From: Rhizobium sp. R711
GTDB lineage: Bacteria > Pseudomonadota > Alphaproteobacteria > Rhizobiales > Rhizobiaceae
Direction of reading: 5' to 3'
DNA length: 64,000 nucleotides
Assembly: GCF_002211365.1 (NCBI RefSeq)
Contig: NZ_LOKZ01000002.1
Coordinates: 155,525 to 219,524, forward strand
Below the pieces are notes generated by a model. The model was not told the origin of the DNA. It saw nothing but the letters and a program-made list of their open reading frames with translations, and did no database searches. The position numbers were made by a program, and so were the translations under genes. Below, in pieces: positions 1 to 7,800 of this stretch (position 1 is the first letter of the stretch; each line of letters starts with the position of its first letter).

Positions 1-607
1 ATCGAGCCAGGCCTCCTCAAGGGAGGTGACCATGCGCTGGCTGTGAAGCAGTTTGATCGCGGGAAAAGTGCGGATTCCGGGGCACGGCGGCATTCAGGAA
101 GGCGGCGGCGCTTTGCTTTTTCTCGTTCGCCAGGATCTGGCCAAAGGCGACGCGGGAGGCCTTGTCAACGCAGACGTGGACGAACTCCCAGCCGGCGCCG
201 CCTTTACGGGACGTACGGCCATTACTTTGGCCGGTGCGATCGATGCGATGGCCGATGCGGTCGAAACGGCCGCTTCTTGATATCGATGTGGATCTTGTCC
301 CCCCGGCGCGTCATGCTCATATCGACGCACCGGCTCTGCGGGTTCAGATCCTTCAGCAGCGACAGTCCGGCCCGCCAGCATCCGGCTCCCGTCGCCTGCT
401 GGACGGCGACCATACGTGCAATGTGCTCGCCCGTGAGGCGCTGGCGCCGTAACGCAACGATCGGGTCGACCGCTGCATGACGGTGCATTGGGACTGTGCC
501 TGGGCCGCGGCGAGCGGTCGCGCATGCCGGGCACGGCCTTCGATGACCGCGAGCGCCATTTCCCCTCAACGCAGCGGCGTCAGACGGGCATTCTTATGGA
601 TGTTCAT
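1..607 (-). pseudogene. IS481-type transposase remnant, frameshifted
   Basis: Read leftward from an ATG at 607, the frame begins MNIHKNARLTPLR and then hits a stop. Shifted frames downstream give MALAVIEGRA, DPIVALRRQRLTGEHIARM, AGLSLLKDLNP and a DKIHIDIKK-like stretch, in the order found in IS481-family transposases: an N-terminal helix-turn-helix followed by the start of the DDE catalytic domain. Antisense of about 60-280 matches the region around the first catalytic aspartate. At least three frame changes interrupt it, so no active transposase can be made here. The window edge truncates the 3-prime end, and I could not define terminal inverted repeats. The family assignment is from recalled conserved blocks, not a search. 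Confidence 0.75.
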
Positions 608-718
608 TCGGGTCCCTCCGACGAATCGGAAGCGTGGTAACTCCGGTCTCCTCGGTCGGCCCGAATGGACAACTATCGAAAGCTCACATCTAGAGCGGCG
701 GTCATCGACTGATCGTAC

Positions 719-752
719 GCGACGACTTGCAGCGAATGCCGCAAGTCGTCGC
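719..752 (-). terminator. Stem-loop downstream of ribB
   Basis: A perfect 12-bp inverted repeat (GCGACGACTTGC at 719-730 and its complement at 741-752) with a 10-nt loop starts 4 nt past the ribB stop codon. There is no clear U-tract, so it may act as an mRNA-stabilising or Rho-assisted end rather than a classic intrinsic terminator. Confidence 0.55.
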
Positions 753-755
753 ATT

Positions 756-1397
756 TCAGGCGGCCTTCTCGGACAGGGCAAGCGTCCGGTAGGCGATGAG
801 GTCCTCGATCGTGATCAAATGCAGGCCGTGTTTCTCTGCAAATTTTTCCAGTTCCGGCAGTCGCGCCATGGTGCCGTCGTCATTGGCCACCTCGCAGATC
901 ACGCCGGATGGGGAAAGCCCTGCAAGCTTCGCCAGATCGACAGCGGCCTCGGTATGGCCGGGCCGAGACAGCACGCCGCCCGGATGTGCCCGCAGCGGAA
1001 AGATGTGGCCAGGCCGTGCGAAGTCATTCGGGCGAGTATCCTGTCTGACCAGCGCCCGAACTGTTGCCGCCCGGTCAGCCGCCGAAATGCCGGTGGTCGT
1101 TTCTGGGATAAAGTCCACGGAGACAGTGAACGCGGTCTTGAGCATCTCGGTGTTGCGCGGAACCATCAGCGGAATCTCTAGCTCGTCGAGCCGGTCGCCT
1201 TCCATGGCGACGCAGATCAGGCCTCTGGCGTGGTTCATCATGAACGCGATCGCCTCGGGAGTAATCGCGTCGGAGGCGATGACCAGATCGCCTTCGTTTT
1301 CCCGATCACGGTCATCAACGACCACGACAATCTCGCCGCGAGCAATCGCGGCCGCAGCTTCTTCAATCTTTGAAATTGCCACTTTCTTGCCTTTCAA
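756..1397 (-). CDS. ribB: 3,4-dihydroxy-2-butanone-4-phosphate synthase RibB
   Basis: This enzyme converts ribulose 5-phosphate to 3,4-dihydroxy-2-butanone 4-phosphate plus formate, supplying the four-carbon unit of riboflavin in the cytoplasm. The 213-residue protein is a stand-alone RibB of normal length, with no fused GTP cyclohydrolase II. The acidic metal/substrate loop DRENEGD is at about 31-37, RPGHIFPL at 128-135 and GHTEA at 147-151. The start is uncertain: TTG at 1397 gives full length, and a GTG at 1382 behind an AAAGGCAAGAAA stretch is an alternative. An FMN riboswitch lies about 100 nt upstream, so expression should fall when FMN is plentiful. Many enzymes in this window are flavoproteins (complex I, ETF, StcD, two DAO-type oxidases), but a direct functional link is only inferred. 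Confidence 0.95.
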   Translation of the reverse strand: MKGKKVAISKIEEAAAAIARGEIVVVVDDRDRENEGDLVIASDAITPEAIAFMMNHARGLICVAMEGDRLDELEIPLMVPRNTEMLKTAFTVSVDFIPETTTGISAADRAATVRALVRQDTRPNDFARPGHIFPLRAHPGGVLSRPGHTEAAVDLAKLAGLSPSGVICEVANDDGTMARLPELEKFAEKHGLHLITIEDLIAYRTLALSEKAA

Positions 1398-1496
1398 GGG
1401 TTAGCCACCGGAGCGGCGAGCATGGCCGGTTAAAGCCACAATTTTCCCTTGGGCGAACAAGCATAGGAAACGCCGCTTAAGTGGCGTCCACAGCAT

Positions 1497-1632
1497 TGTT
1501 CTCTTCCATCCGGACTATACCGTCGGCTCCGGCATCGCACCGGATCTGCTGACCCTTCCTTTCGGAAGGCGCTCGCGGGCTCCGAGTTGCCTCGATACCG
1601 CCGGTGGGGAATTGCACCCCGCCCTGAGAACA
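1497..1632 (-). promoter_or_regulatory. FMN riboswitch (RFN element)
   Basis: Read on the minus strand, the segment has the hallmark blocks of the RFN aptamer in order: AGGGCGGGGTGCAATTCCC, CACCGGCGGT, AGCCCGCGAGCGCC, GGTCAGCAGATCCGGTG, TGCCGGAGCCGACGGT and ATAGTCCGGATGGAAGAGA. It sits upstream of ribB in the same orientation. Short GC-rich repeats around 1470-1490 could form the expression platform. The blocks are near-consensus throughout. Confidence 0.96.
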
Positions 1633-1730
1633 AACGTAACATAGACATTGGATGCCCAGCTGTGCAAGTGCGAAGGGCGTCAAATCTTGTTCTTCAAGCG
1701 AACGCACCGTTTCACAGATGCACAGCAAGG

Positions 1731-2513
1731 CTAGGACATGATCAAACCACCGTCGACATTGATCGTCTGACCGGTGATGTAGGCCGCGTCATCGCTTGCC
1801 AGGAACGTAACCAGGCCCGCGACATCTTCCCCCGACCCGGCTCGCCTCATCGGAATGCCTTCCACCCATTCCTTCATCAACTCACCGGGGCCGTAATTTC
1901 CAAGAAGCTTTCCCCACGCCTGGTCATTGTAGGCCCACATGTCTGTCTCGATGATGCCGGGGCAGAAGGCATTGACGGTGATGTTCTCTGTCGCGACTTC
2001 CTTGGCGAGGCTTTGGGTGATGCCGACCACGCCCATCTTCGATGCGGCATAGTGGGGCGTGAAGATGAAGCCGTCGCGGGCCTGACCGGAGGCCGTGTTG
2101 ATGATCCGTCCGCCGCGTCCGTGCTTGCGCATGCGCAGGATCGCTTCCTGCGCGCAGAGGAAGACGCCCTTGGTGTTGACCGCCAGGACCTTGTCCCATT
2201 CGGCTTCGGTCATGTCCTCGATGCGGGCGATGGTGATGACGCCCGCATTCTGGATGGAAACAGCAATGGCGTCGAAGGCCTCTTCGGCGGCGTCAAAGAG
2301 CGCCTTGACGCTTGCCTTGTCGGTGACGTCGCCAATGAAGGAAATTGCCTTTCCGCCATCGGCGTTGATCTGCTCGGCCACCGCGTGCACGCTGTCCTCG
2401 TTGGCGCAGACCACCAGATTGGCGCCTTCGCGAGCAAAGCGCCTGGCGATAGCCGCTCCAATGCCGCGACTTGCTCCGGTGATCACGACGGTCTTGTTTT
2501 CGAAACGTTGCAT
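1731..2513 (-). CDS. SDR-family oxidoreductase (sugar/polyol dehydrogenase type)
   Basis: A classical short-chain dehydrogenase of 260 residues. The Rossmann motif TGASRGIG is near residue 10-17, the NAG motif around 85-90, the catalytic Ser in NTASGQ and the Tyr/Lys pair in HYAASK. The C-terminal INVDGG motif is typical of NAD(P)-dependent sugar-alcohol dehydrogenases. The ATG at 2513 has GGAGG six bases upstream, so the open 15-codon extension is probably not translated. It is the last gene of the leftward arm that starts with the ABC importer genes. It probably oxidises a polyol or reduces a ketose handled by the cluster. The exact substrate cannot be read from sequence. Confidence 0.85.
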   Translation of the reverse strand: MQRFENKTVVITGASRGIGAAIARRFAREGANLVVCANEDSVHAVAEQINADGGKAISFIGDVTDKASVKALFDAAEEAFDAIAVSIQNAGVITIARIEDMTEAEWDKVLAVNTKGVFLCAQEAILRMRKHGRGGRIINTASGQARDGFIFTPHYAASKMGVVGITQSLAKEVATENITVNAFCPGIIETDMWAYNDQAWGKLLGNYGPGELMKEWVEGIPMRRAGSGEDVAGLVTFLASDDAAYITGQTINVDGGLIMS

Positions 2514-2588
2514 TGTTTCCTCCTTGTCACGTCTGTCGGGACTGGAATGCCGATCCACATGACGGATCTGATTGCTGCCGACTGGATT

Positions 2589-3236
2589 TCAAACGGCGGC
2601 AGAAATGATTCCGGCGAATTCTGAAGCCTTCAGCGACGCGCCTCCGACGAGGGCTCCGTCAACGTTGGGGACATCGAAGATCGCCGCAGCGTTCGATGCC
2701 TTCAGCGAGCCGCCGTCAAGGATTCTGACGCGCCTCCCATCGTCGCCCCTCGGCTCCTTGAGCACTTGGCGAACCGCGGCGTCGACCTCTTCGATCTGTT
2801 CGACTGTCGGAAGCGGTCCGGTGCCGATCGCCTCTCGATCGTCGTGCTCCTCTCGCGTCTCGCCGACGCAGATGATGCTCGTCAGGCCTGCCTTGTGCGC
2901 GGCCGCGGCCTTTGCGGCAACGGATGTATCCGCTTCACGATAGGCGGACCGCCGCTCGGAGTGTCCGATGATCACGAACCGCGCATCGATCTCGGCGAGC
3001 ATCTCGGCCGGCACATCTCCGGTGTAGGCACCCGTGGACTGCGCACGGCAATCCTGTGCGCCGACGAAGATGACCGAATCCTTGGATGCGGCCACTGCCT
3101 TTTCGATCAGCGTGAAGGGCGGGCAGACGACGATATCGCACGTCGCCGTGCCCGTTAGTCCCTTCAGCGCCTCGGTCTCTGCCAGGGAGGAGGCGAGACC
3201 GTTCATCTTCCAATTTCCGGCGATCAGCTTGCGCAT
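2589..3236 (-). CDS. tpiA: Triose-phosphate isomerase homologue lacking the catalytic glutamate
   Basis: The family interconverts dihydroxyacetone phosphate and glyceraldehyde 3-phosphate. The frame is open for 215 residues, whereas TPIs have about 250. The N-terminal NWKMN with catalytic Lys10, GHSERR with the electrophilic His92, CVGETR, and the C-terminal VDGALVGGASLK phosphate loop are all present. Between residues 130 and 136 the protein runs from CVGETREEHDDRE straight to AIGTG. About 33 residues are missing, including the YEPVWAIGTG segment with the essential Glu, and the usual YGGS is DGGS. An in-frame deletion is the simplest reading. The product is likely inactive as an isomerase. 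The start at 3236 is 5 nt past the stop of the upstream dehydrogenase gene. Homology is secure; activity is doubtful. Confidence 0.85.
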   Translation of the reverse strand: MRKLIAGNWKMNGLASSLAETEALKGLTGTATCDIVVCPPFTLIEKAVAASKDSVIFVGAQDCRAQSTGAYTGDVPAEMLAEIDARFVIIGHSERRSAYREADTSVAAKAAAAHKAGLTSIICVGETREEHDDREAIGTGPLPTVEQIEEVDAAVRQVLKEPRGDDGRRVRILDGGSLKASNAAAIFDVPNVDGALVGGASLKASEFAGIISAAV

Positions 3237-3240
3237 GACA

Positions 3241-4029
3241 TCACCAGCAGCAAAAGCCGCCGTCGACGAGCAAGTCGACACCAGTCACGAAACTCGCGGC
3301 ATCCGACAGCAGGAAAACAGCAGGGCCGACCATCTCATTGACGTTTGCCATGCGCTGCATCGGCGTCTGCTCTTCGAACAGCTTGGTCTGATGAACCATT
3401 TCCGGGCGAGTGTTCATCGGCGTCGCGGTGTAACCGGGAGAGATAGTATTCACACGGATGCCGCGGTCGACCCACTCCATGGCCATCGACTTCGACATAT
3501 GGATCACGCCAGCCTTGGAGGCGTTGTAGTGCGCCTGCCTGAGGCCTCGGTTAACGATCACGCCCGACATGGAGGCGATATTGACGATGGCGCCGCGGCC
3601 GTTCTTCAGCATGGCACGCGCTTCCGCCTGGCAGGAGAGGAAAACGCCCTTCAGGTTGATGTCCATCAACGTCTGATACTGATCCTCTTCCATCTCCTCG
3701 GCCGGATTGGCGTTGGCGATGCCGGCGGCGTTCACGGCAAGCGTCAGAGCGCCGAGTTCGCTCTCGGTTTGCGCTACGGCATCGGCAAGCGAAGACTTGC
3801 TGGTGACATCGGCTGCGATCTGGATCGAACGGCGACCAGCGGCCTCGATGTGTTTTTCGGTGTTGGCAAGTCCGTCATCGGTACGACGGTCCAGGAGCGC
3901 GACGTCCGCGCCGCATTGTGCGAGACCGATCGCGATGCGCTGCCCAATTCCGCTACCGGCACCAGTGACGATGGCGACCTGGCCGCCGAGATCGAAAAGC
4001 TTCGGTGCGTTCAGAGTGATGTCGGACAT
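3241..4029 (-). CDS. SDR-family oxidoreductase (polyol/ketose dehydrogenase type)
   Basis: A short-chain dehydrogenase of 262 residues with TGAGSGIG near residue 21-28, NAAGIAN, catalytic Ser in NIASMSG, the HYNASK Tyr/Lys pair and a C-terminal VDGGF. The start is set at 4029, where AGGAGG precedes the ATG by seven bases; an upstream start would add six residues. It lies between the ABC ATPase gene and the degenerate triose-phosphate isomerase gene in one leftward operon. It resembles threitol-, arabinitol- or xylulose-type dehydrogenases in general architecture, but I cannot choose between them. It is probably one of two redox steps that feed the kinase and transketolase encoded divergently. 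Confidence 0.85.
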   Translation of the reverse strand: MSDITLNAPKLFDLGGQVAIVTGAGSGIGQRIAIGLAQCGADVALLDRRTDDGLANTEKHIEAAGRRSIQIAADVTSKSSLADAVAQTESELGALTLAVNAAGIANANPAEEMEEDQYQTLMDINLKGVFLSCQAEARAMLKNGRGAIVNIASMSGVIVNRGLRQAHYNASKAGVIHMSKSMAMEWVDRGIRVNTISPGYTATPMNTRPEMVHQTKLFEEQTPMQRMANVNEMVGPAVFLLSDAASFVTGVDLLVDGGFCCW

Positions 4030-4053
4030 CGCTCTCCTCCTTTTCATTGTTGC

Positions 4054-5532
4054 TTAGATTGTCGCCAGCTCCATGACGGAGACATCGTTCGCCTCGTCAC
4101 GGCTGAGGATGCCTGCCTGGTTTCCTTGAGCCAGAACCATAATTCGATTTGACACTCCGAGGACCTCTTCGAGATCGGAGCTCACGACGATAACCGCCAC
4201 CCCCTGCTTGGCGAGGTTGACGATGATCTCGTAGATGCCAGCCCTCGCGCCGACATCGATGCCTCGTGTCGGCTCGTCGAGCACGACAACCTTTGGATCG
4301 CGCATCAGCCACTTGGCGATGACAACCTTCTGCTGGTTACCACCCGAGAGGTCGGACGCCAGCTGATCTGCACGGCCTTTGACGCCGAACTTCGCCACTG
4401 CCTTCGCCGCGAAGGCGCGCTTCACTTTCGGCGAGATCCACTTGCCCCCGAGCTTGTCGAGGTTCGCGTAGATGATGTTCTCGCCGATGCGGTGGCCGAC
4501 GACCAGCCCCTGATCCTTGCGGTCTTCCGGGACCATAACGATACCCTTGGCAATGGCATCGGCCGGGTTGCGGAGCTGAAGTTCCTGTCCGTCCAGCTTG
4601 ACCGAGCCGACGCTTATCGGATCTGCACCGGAAATGGCGCGGACCAGCTCGGTGCGCCCGGCGCCCACAAGTCCGGCTATTCCAAGGATCTCCCCAGCCT
4701 TGACGTCGAACGTGACGTCACGGAACGAATTGGCTGGTGAAGTCAGTCCGCAAACCTCCAGCACGGGGCGGTCGCTCGGAACGGGCAGGGTTGGAAACAT
4801 ACGTTCAAGCGAACGTCCCACCATGCTTTCAACAACGGTGCGAACAGGCGTCGAGCTGTCCGCGAATTCCTGGACACGTTCACCGTCACGAAGGACGACG
4901 ATGCGGTCGGTGATCTTCTTTATCTCTTCCATGCGGTGGGAAATGTAGATGATGCCGACCCCCTCTGACCGAAGCTTCCGGACCTGTTCGAACAGAGCCT
5001 CGGTTTCCGCTCCCCCGAGAGCCGCAGTCGGTTCGTCGAGGATAAGGAGCTTGGCGTTCAGTGCCAGTGCCTTTGCAATCTCGATGAGCTGCTGGTTGGC
5101 AGTCGAAAGACCCTCGACCTTCCGGGTCGCGGGGATGTGCAGGTTCAGGCGTGCGAGTTGTTCCTGCGCGCGCTGGACCATCTGCGCACGATCCACGGCG
5201 CCGTTCTTCACGGGCCAACGTCCGATGAAGACGTTCTCGGCAATTGAGAGCTGCGGCAGAAGCTGCAGTTCCTGATGGATCAGGACCACGCCCTTGTCTA
5301 TAGCCTCTCTCGGAGTGGCCGGGGCATAAGGCTGCCCCAGCCATGTCATCGAGCCTTCGGAGGGTGTGCGCGACCCGGCGATGATGCCGGAGAGCGTTGA
5401 CTTTCCTGCACCGTTTTCACCGAGAAGTGCGACCACTTCGCCCGGATAGACGTCCAAGCTGACATTCTTGACAACCTGGAGCGGTCCATACCGCTTCGAT
5501 ATGCCCCTCAGGGAGAGAACTGGTTCAGTCAC
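4054..5532 (-). CDS. Ribose-type sugar ABC importer, duplicated ATPase subunit (RbsA-like)
   Basis: A tandem-duplicated ATP-binding subunit of about 492 residues, as in RbsA, XylG and AraG importers. The first domain has the Walker A GENGAGKST and Walker B LLILDEPTAAL. The second has a degenerate P-loop (GLVGAGRTE), the signature LSGGNQQ and VVVLDEPTRGIDVGA. It energises the membrane permease encoded two genes upstream. The start is a GTG at 5532, preceded by AGGAGG at six-base spacing; the frame is open a few codons further up only through a TTG. The gene is 27 nt downstream of the binding-protein gene. Confidence 0.93.
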   Translation of the reverse strand: MTEPVLSLRGISKRYGPLQVVKNVSLDVYPGEVVALLGENGAGKSTLSGIIAGSRTPSEGSMTWLGQPYAPATPREAIDKGVVLIHQELQLLPQLSIAENVFIGRWPVKNGAVDRAQMVQRAQEQLARLNLHIPATRKVEGLSTANQQLIEIAKALALNAKLLILDEPTAALGGAETEALFEQVRKLRSEGVGIIYISHRMEEIKKITDRIVVLRDGERVQEFADSSTPVRTVVESMVGRSLERMFPTLPVPSDRPVLEVCGLTSPANSFRDVTFDVKAGEILGIAGLVGAGRTELVRAISGADPISVGSVKLDGQELQLRNPADAIAKGIVMVPEDRKDQGLVVGHRIGENIIYANLDKLGGKWISPKVKRAFAAKAVAKFGVKGRADQLASDLSGGNQQKVVIAKWLMRDPKVVVLDEPTRGIDVGARAGIYEIIVNLAKQGVAVIVVSSDLEEVLGVSNRIMVLAQGNQAGILSRDEANDVSVMELATI

Positions 5533-5559
5533 GGCACACCTCCTCAAACATTGACGTTG

Positions 5560-6489
5560 TTACGGATGGTTGGCGATGAAGCCTGCTACGTTTTCCTTCG
5601 TCGTCAGCGTCGCGTCCATAAGCTGGACAGGCGGAACCTTCTCGCCGGCGACGAGCTTGGCAGCGTTCTCGACCGCATCACGGCCCATCTTCTGCGTCTG
5701 CTGCGTTGCCGTCACGTTGAACACGCCCTTGCTGAGCGCCTCGAGGGCGGCGGTGTCGCCGTCGAAGCCGCCAACGACGATTTTCTGTGACGGATTGGCG
5801 ACCTTGATTGCCTGGGCGGCGCCGAGCGCAAGCGCGTCGGCCTGGGCGAAGACGATTGAGACATCCGGGTTCGCCTGCAGCATGTTCTGCATGATCTGGA
5901 AGCCTTCATCCTGGCTCCAGATGTTGGAGTACTGCTCGGCTACCACCTTCACGTCCGGATTCGCCTTCAGCGACTCGGCGCAACCCTTCGAGCGGTCGAC
6001 TTCCGGAGTGGTGCCCTTCTGGCCGTGGATGATGACCATCTTGCCCTTGCCGCCTGCCTGCTTGAGGATGTAGTCGCAGACGTTCTTTGCAGAGGTAACC
6101 GAGTCCGTGGCGAGGAAGGTGTCGCCGGGAGCGCCATCGGCGTTGCGGTCGACGTTGACCACCGGAATTCCGGCGCTCTTGGCAAGCTTGACTGGAACGG
6201 TCGCGGCGGCTGCGCCGGCCGGAATGTAGATCAGGGCATCAATGTTCTGTGTGAGAAGGTCCTGGATCTGGTTGACCTGCGTTGGGCCGTCGCCCTTTGC
6301 ATCGACGGTGACGACCTCGATGCCGCGCTTCTTGGCTTCGGCCTCGACGGACTGCTTGATCTGGTTGAAGAAGTTCGCCTGAAGATTGGCGACCGCGAGG
6401 CCGACCTTCTTCAGTTCCGCGGCATGGACCGGTCCAAGCGTGAGACCAAGCAGGGTTGCAGACGCGAGCATGGTGCGTGCAATTTTCAT
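5560..6489 (-). CDS. Periplasmic sugar-binding protein of ribose-type ABC importer
   Basis: A 309-residue binding protein of the RbsB/periplasmic-binding-protein type. A basic N-terminus, hydrophobic core and AHA-type signal-peptidase site (PVHAAE) end near residue 24, so the mature protein is periplasmic. Conserved features include the NFFNQIKQSV segment near the first strand, VNVDRNADG, an IWSQDEGF stretch and the GGFDGD hinge region. The second ATG (6489) is preferred because GGAGG lies seven bases before it but only one base before the first ATG. It defines the ligand of the importer, probably a pentose, tetrose or polyol given the dehydrogenases, kinase and transketolase nearby. Confidence 0.92.
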   Translation of the reverse strand: MKIARTMLASATLLGLTLGPVHAAELKKVGLAVANLQANFFNQIKQSVEAEAKKRGIEVVTVDAKGDGPTQVNQIQDLLTQNIDALIYIPAGAAAATVPVKLAKSAGIPVVNVDRNADGAPGDTFLATDSVTSAKNVCDYILKQAGGKGKMVIIHGQKGTTPEVDRSKGCAESLKANPDVKVVAEQYSNIWSQDEGFQIMQNMLQANPDVSIVFAQADALALGAAQAIKVANPSQKIVVGGFDGDTAALEALSKGVFNVTATQQTQKMGRDAVENAAKLVAGEKVPPVQLMDATLTTKENVAGFIANHP

Positions 6490-6549
6490 AGTCATTCCTC
6501 CGTTGTTAAGATGAAGCCCTCGGGTAAGTCCTCCCCCTCGGGGTATTGC

Positions 6550-6573
6550 TCCGCTCCGAGTCTCGGGAGCGGA
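6550..6573 (-). terminator. Intercistronic hairpin between permease and binding-protein genes
   Basis: TCCGCTCC at 6550-6557 pairs with GGAGCGGA at 6566-6573 around an 8-nt loop in the 119-nt gap between the permease and binding-protein genes. It may help set unequal expression of the two genes. No U-tract follows. Confidence 0.4.
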
Positions 6574-6608
6574 ATTTCGCGGGGCCCGCCAGACAGCAGG
6601 CCTGATCG

Positions 6609-7592
6609 TCAGGCGCGACGCCGACGAATGGTTTCAGCACCGACCGCAAGCACGATCACGATGCCGATGATGACTTGCTGCAGGAACGGCGAGACGTTGA
6701 GCAGATTGAGGCCGTTGCGCAGGACACCGATGATGAGAACGCCGATGAGCGTGCCGCCGATGCCGCCCGCACCGCCCGAGAGCGATGTGCCGCCAATGAC
6801 GACGGCTGCGATCGTGTCCAGTTCGTAGCCGAAGCCACTGGAAGGCTGGACGGAGTCGAGACGGGCGGCGAGCACGATCCCGGCAAGGCCCGCGAGGACA
6901 GCGCTCGCAATGTAGACCCCGATGGTCACCAGATTGACGTTGATGCCAGCAAGTCGGGCCACTTCGGGGTTGCCGCCCACAGCGTAAAGCATTCGGCCTT
7001 CGGAGCGAAAGTGAAGGAAGAGCCAGGCGACCAGGACGACGGCGAGCATAAGGAAAACGGTTGCCGTCAGGACGCCGAAGTGGCGGTCGATTGCGAGCAT
7101 CATGAACCAATCCGGGAAGCCGACGATCTGCTGCCCGTCAGTGATCATGTTCGCGACACCGCGAGCTGCGGACATCATTGCAAGTGTCGCAATGAATGCA
7201 GGCACTCTGAACTGCGTCACGAGAAGTCCGACGATCAATCCGGAAATGGCGGCGGCGATCAGGCCGAAGACGATGCCTGCTGCGAGTGGAAGGCCTGCGA
7301 CGTTGGCCGTCCAGCCCATGACCATCATGGCAAGTGCGAGTACCGAGCCGACCGACAGGTCGATGCCACCGATCAGAATGACGAAGGTCATCCCGACCGC
7401 CATGATGCCGAGAACGGTGATCTGATCGAGAATGTTGAGACCGTTGCGAACCGAAAGAAAAGCGTCGGTGCTGAAGCTCAGGAAGATGCAAAGCGCGACG
7501 AGCCCCACGAGTGGCCCTGTGGCGCCCTTGAGCTTGCTGAGCCAATTACCGGACGAGAGTTTCTGTTCATTGACGTCGATCGCCACCATCAT
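6609..7592 (-). CDS. Ribose-type sugar ABC importer permease (RbsC-like)
   Basis: An integral membrane permease of about 327 residues with eight to ten hydrophobic segments. It carries the family landmarks GIDLSVGSVLAL near residue 85-95 and GGTSLSGGAGGIGGTLIG in the C-terminal half. It forms the channel of the importer with the ATPase and binding protein encoded downstream. The start region reads GGGAGGAATGATGGTG, so initiation could be at 7592, 7589 or the GTG at 7586. This is the first gene of the leftward operon, facing the transketolase genes across a 208-bp divergent promoter region with operator-like repeats. Confidence 0.93.
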   Translation of the reverse strand: MMVAIDVNEQKLSSGNWLSKLKGATGPLVGLVALCIFLSFSTDAFLSVRNGLNILDQITVLGIMAVGMTFVILIGGIDLSVGSVLALAMMVMGWTANVAGLPLAAGIVFGLIAAAISGLIVGLLVTQFRVPAFIATLAMMSAARGVANMITDGQQIVGFPDWFMMLAIDRHFGVLTATVFLMLAVVLVAWLFLHFRSEGRMLYAVGGNPEVARLAGINVNLVTIGVYIASAVLAGLAGIVLAARLDSVQPSSGFGYELDTIAAVVIGGTSLSGGAGGIGGTLIGVLIIGVLRNGLNLLNVSPFLQQVIIGIVIVLAVGAETIRRRRA

Positions 7593-7632
7593 TCCTCCCA
7601 AGGCTAGGCTGGCAGCCAATAATCGTTCAGGC

Positions 7633-7648
7633 TAGAATATTTATTCAC
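7633..7648. promoter_or_regulatory. Operator-like motif, permease side
   Basis: The complement reads GTGAATAAATATTCTA, an imperfect dyad matching the perfect palindrome found just upstream of the SorC-type regulator gene. It lies 41 bp before the permease start and is probably a binding site for that regulator. Confidence 0.55.
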
Positions 7649-7754
7649 GCTTGCTGGAAAATTCATTAACAAGTTGCGATGCTAGTGTCAATAGGAATTG
7701 CCGCCTTCGAATTTCGCCCATCTTCGCCGCGAGGGCTTGACTAAAGGGGAACTT

Positions 7755-7788
7755 GTGCAAAAATATTGATAGATGAATAAATATGCAT
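7755..7788. promoter_or_regulatory. Tandem operator-like motifs before the transketolase gene
   Basis: Two related 16-mers, GTGCAAAAATATTGAT (7755-7770) and ATGAATAAATATGCAT (7773-7788), are spaced 18 bp apart and end 12 bp before the transketolase start. Both approximate GTGAATAnnTATTCAC. The second sits over the ribosome-binding region, which suggests repressor control. Confidence 0.5.
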
Positions 7789-7800
7789 GAGAGAGGAACC

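Noticed and set aside
1587..2624. A 345-codon plus-strand frame
   Set aside because: It covers the FMN riboswitch and the antisense of an SDR gene, with no recognisable motifs.
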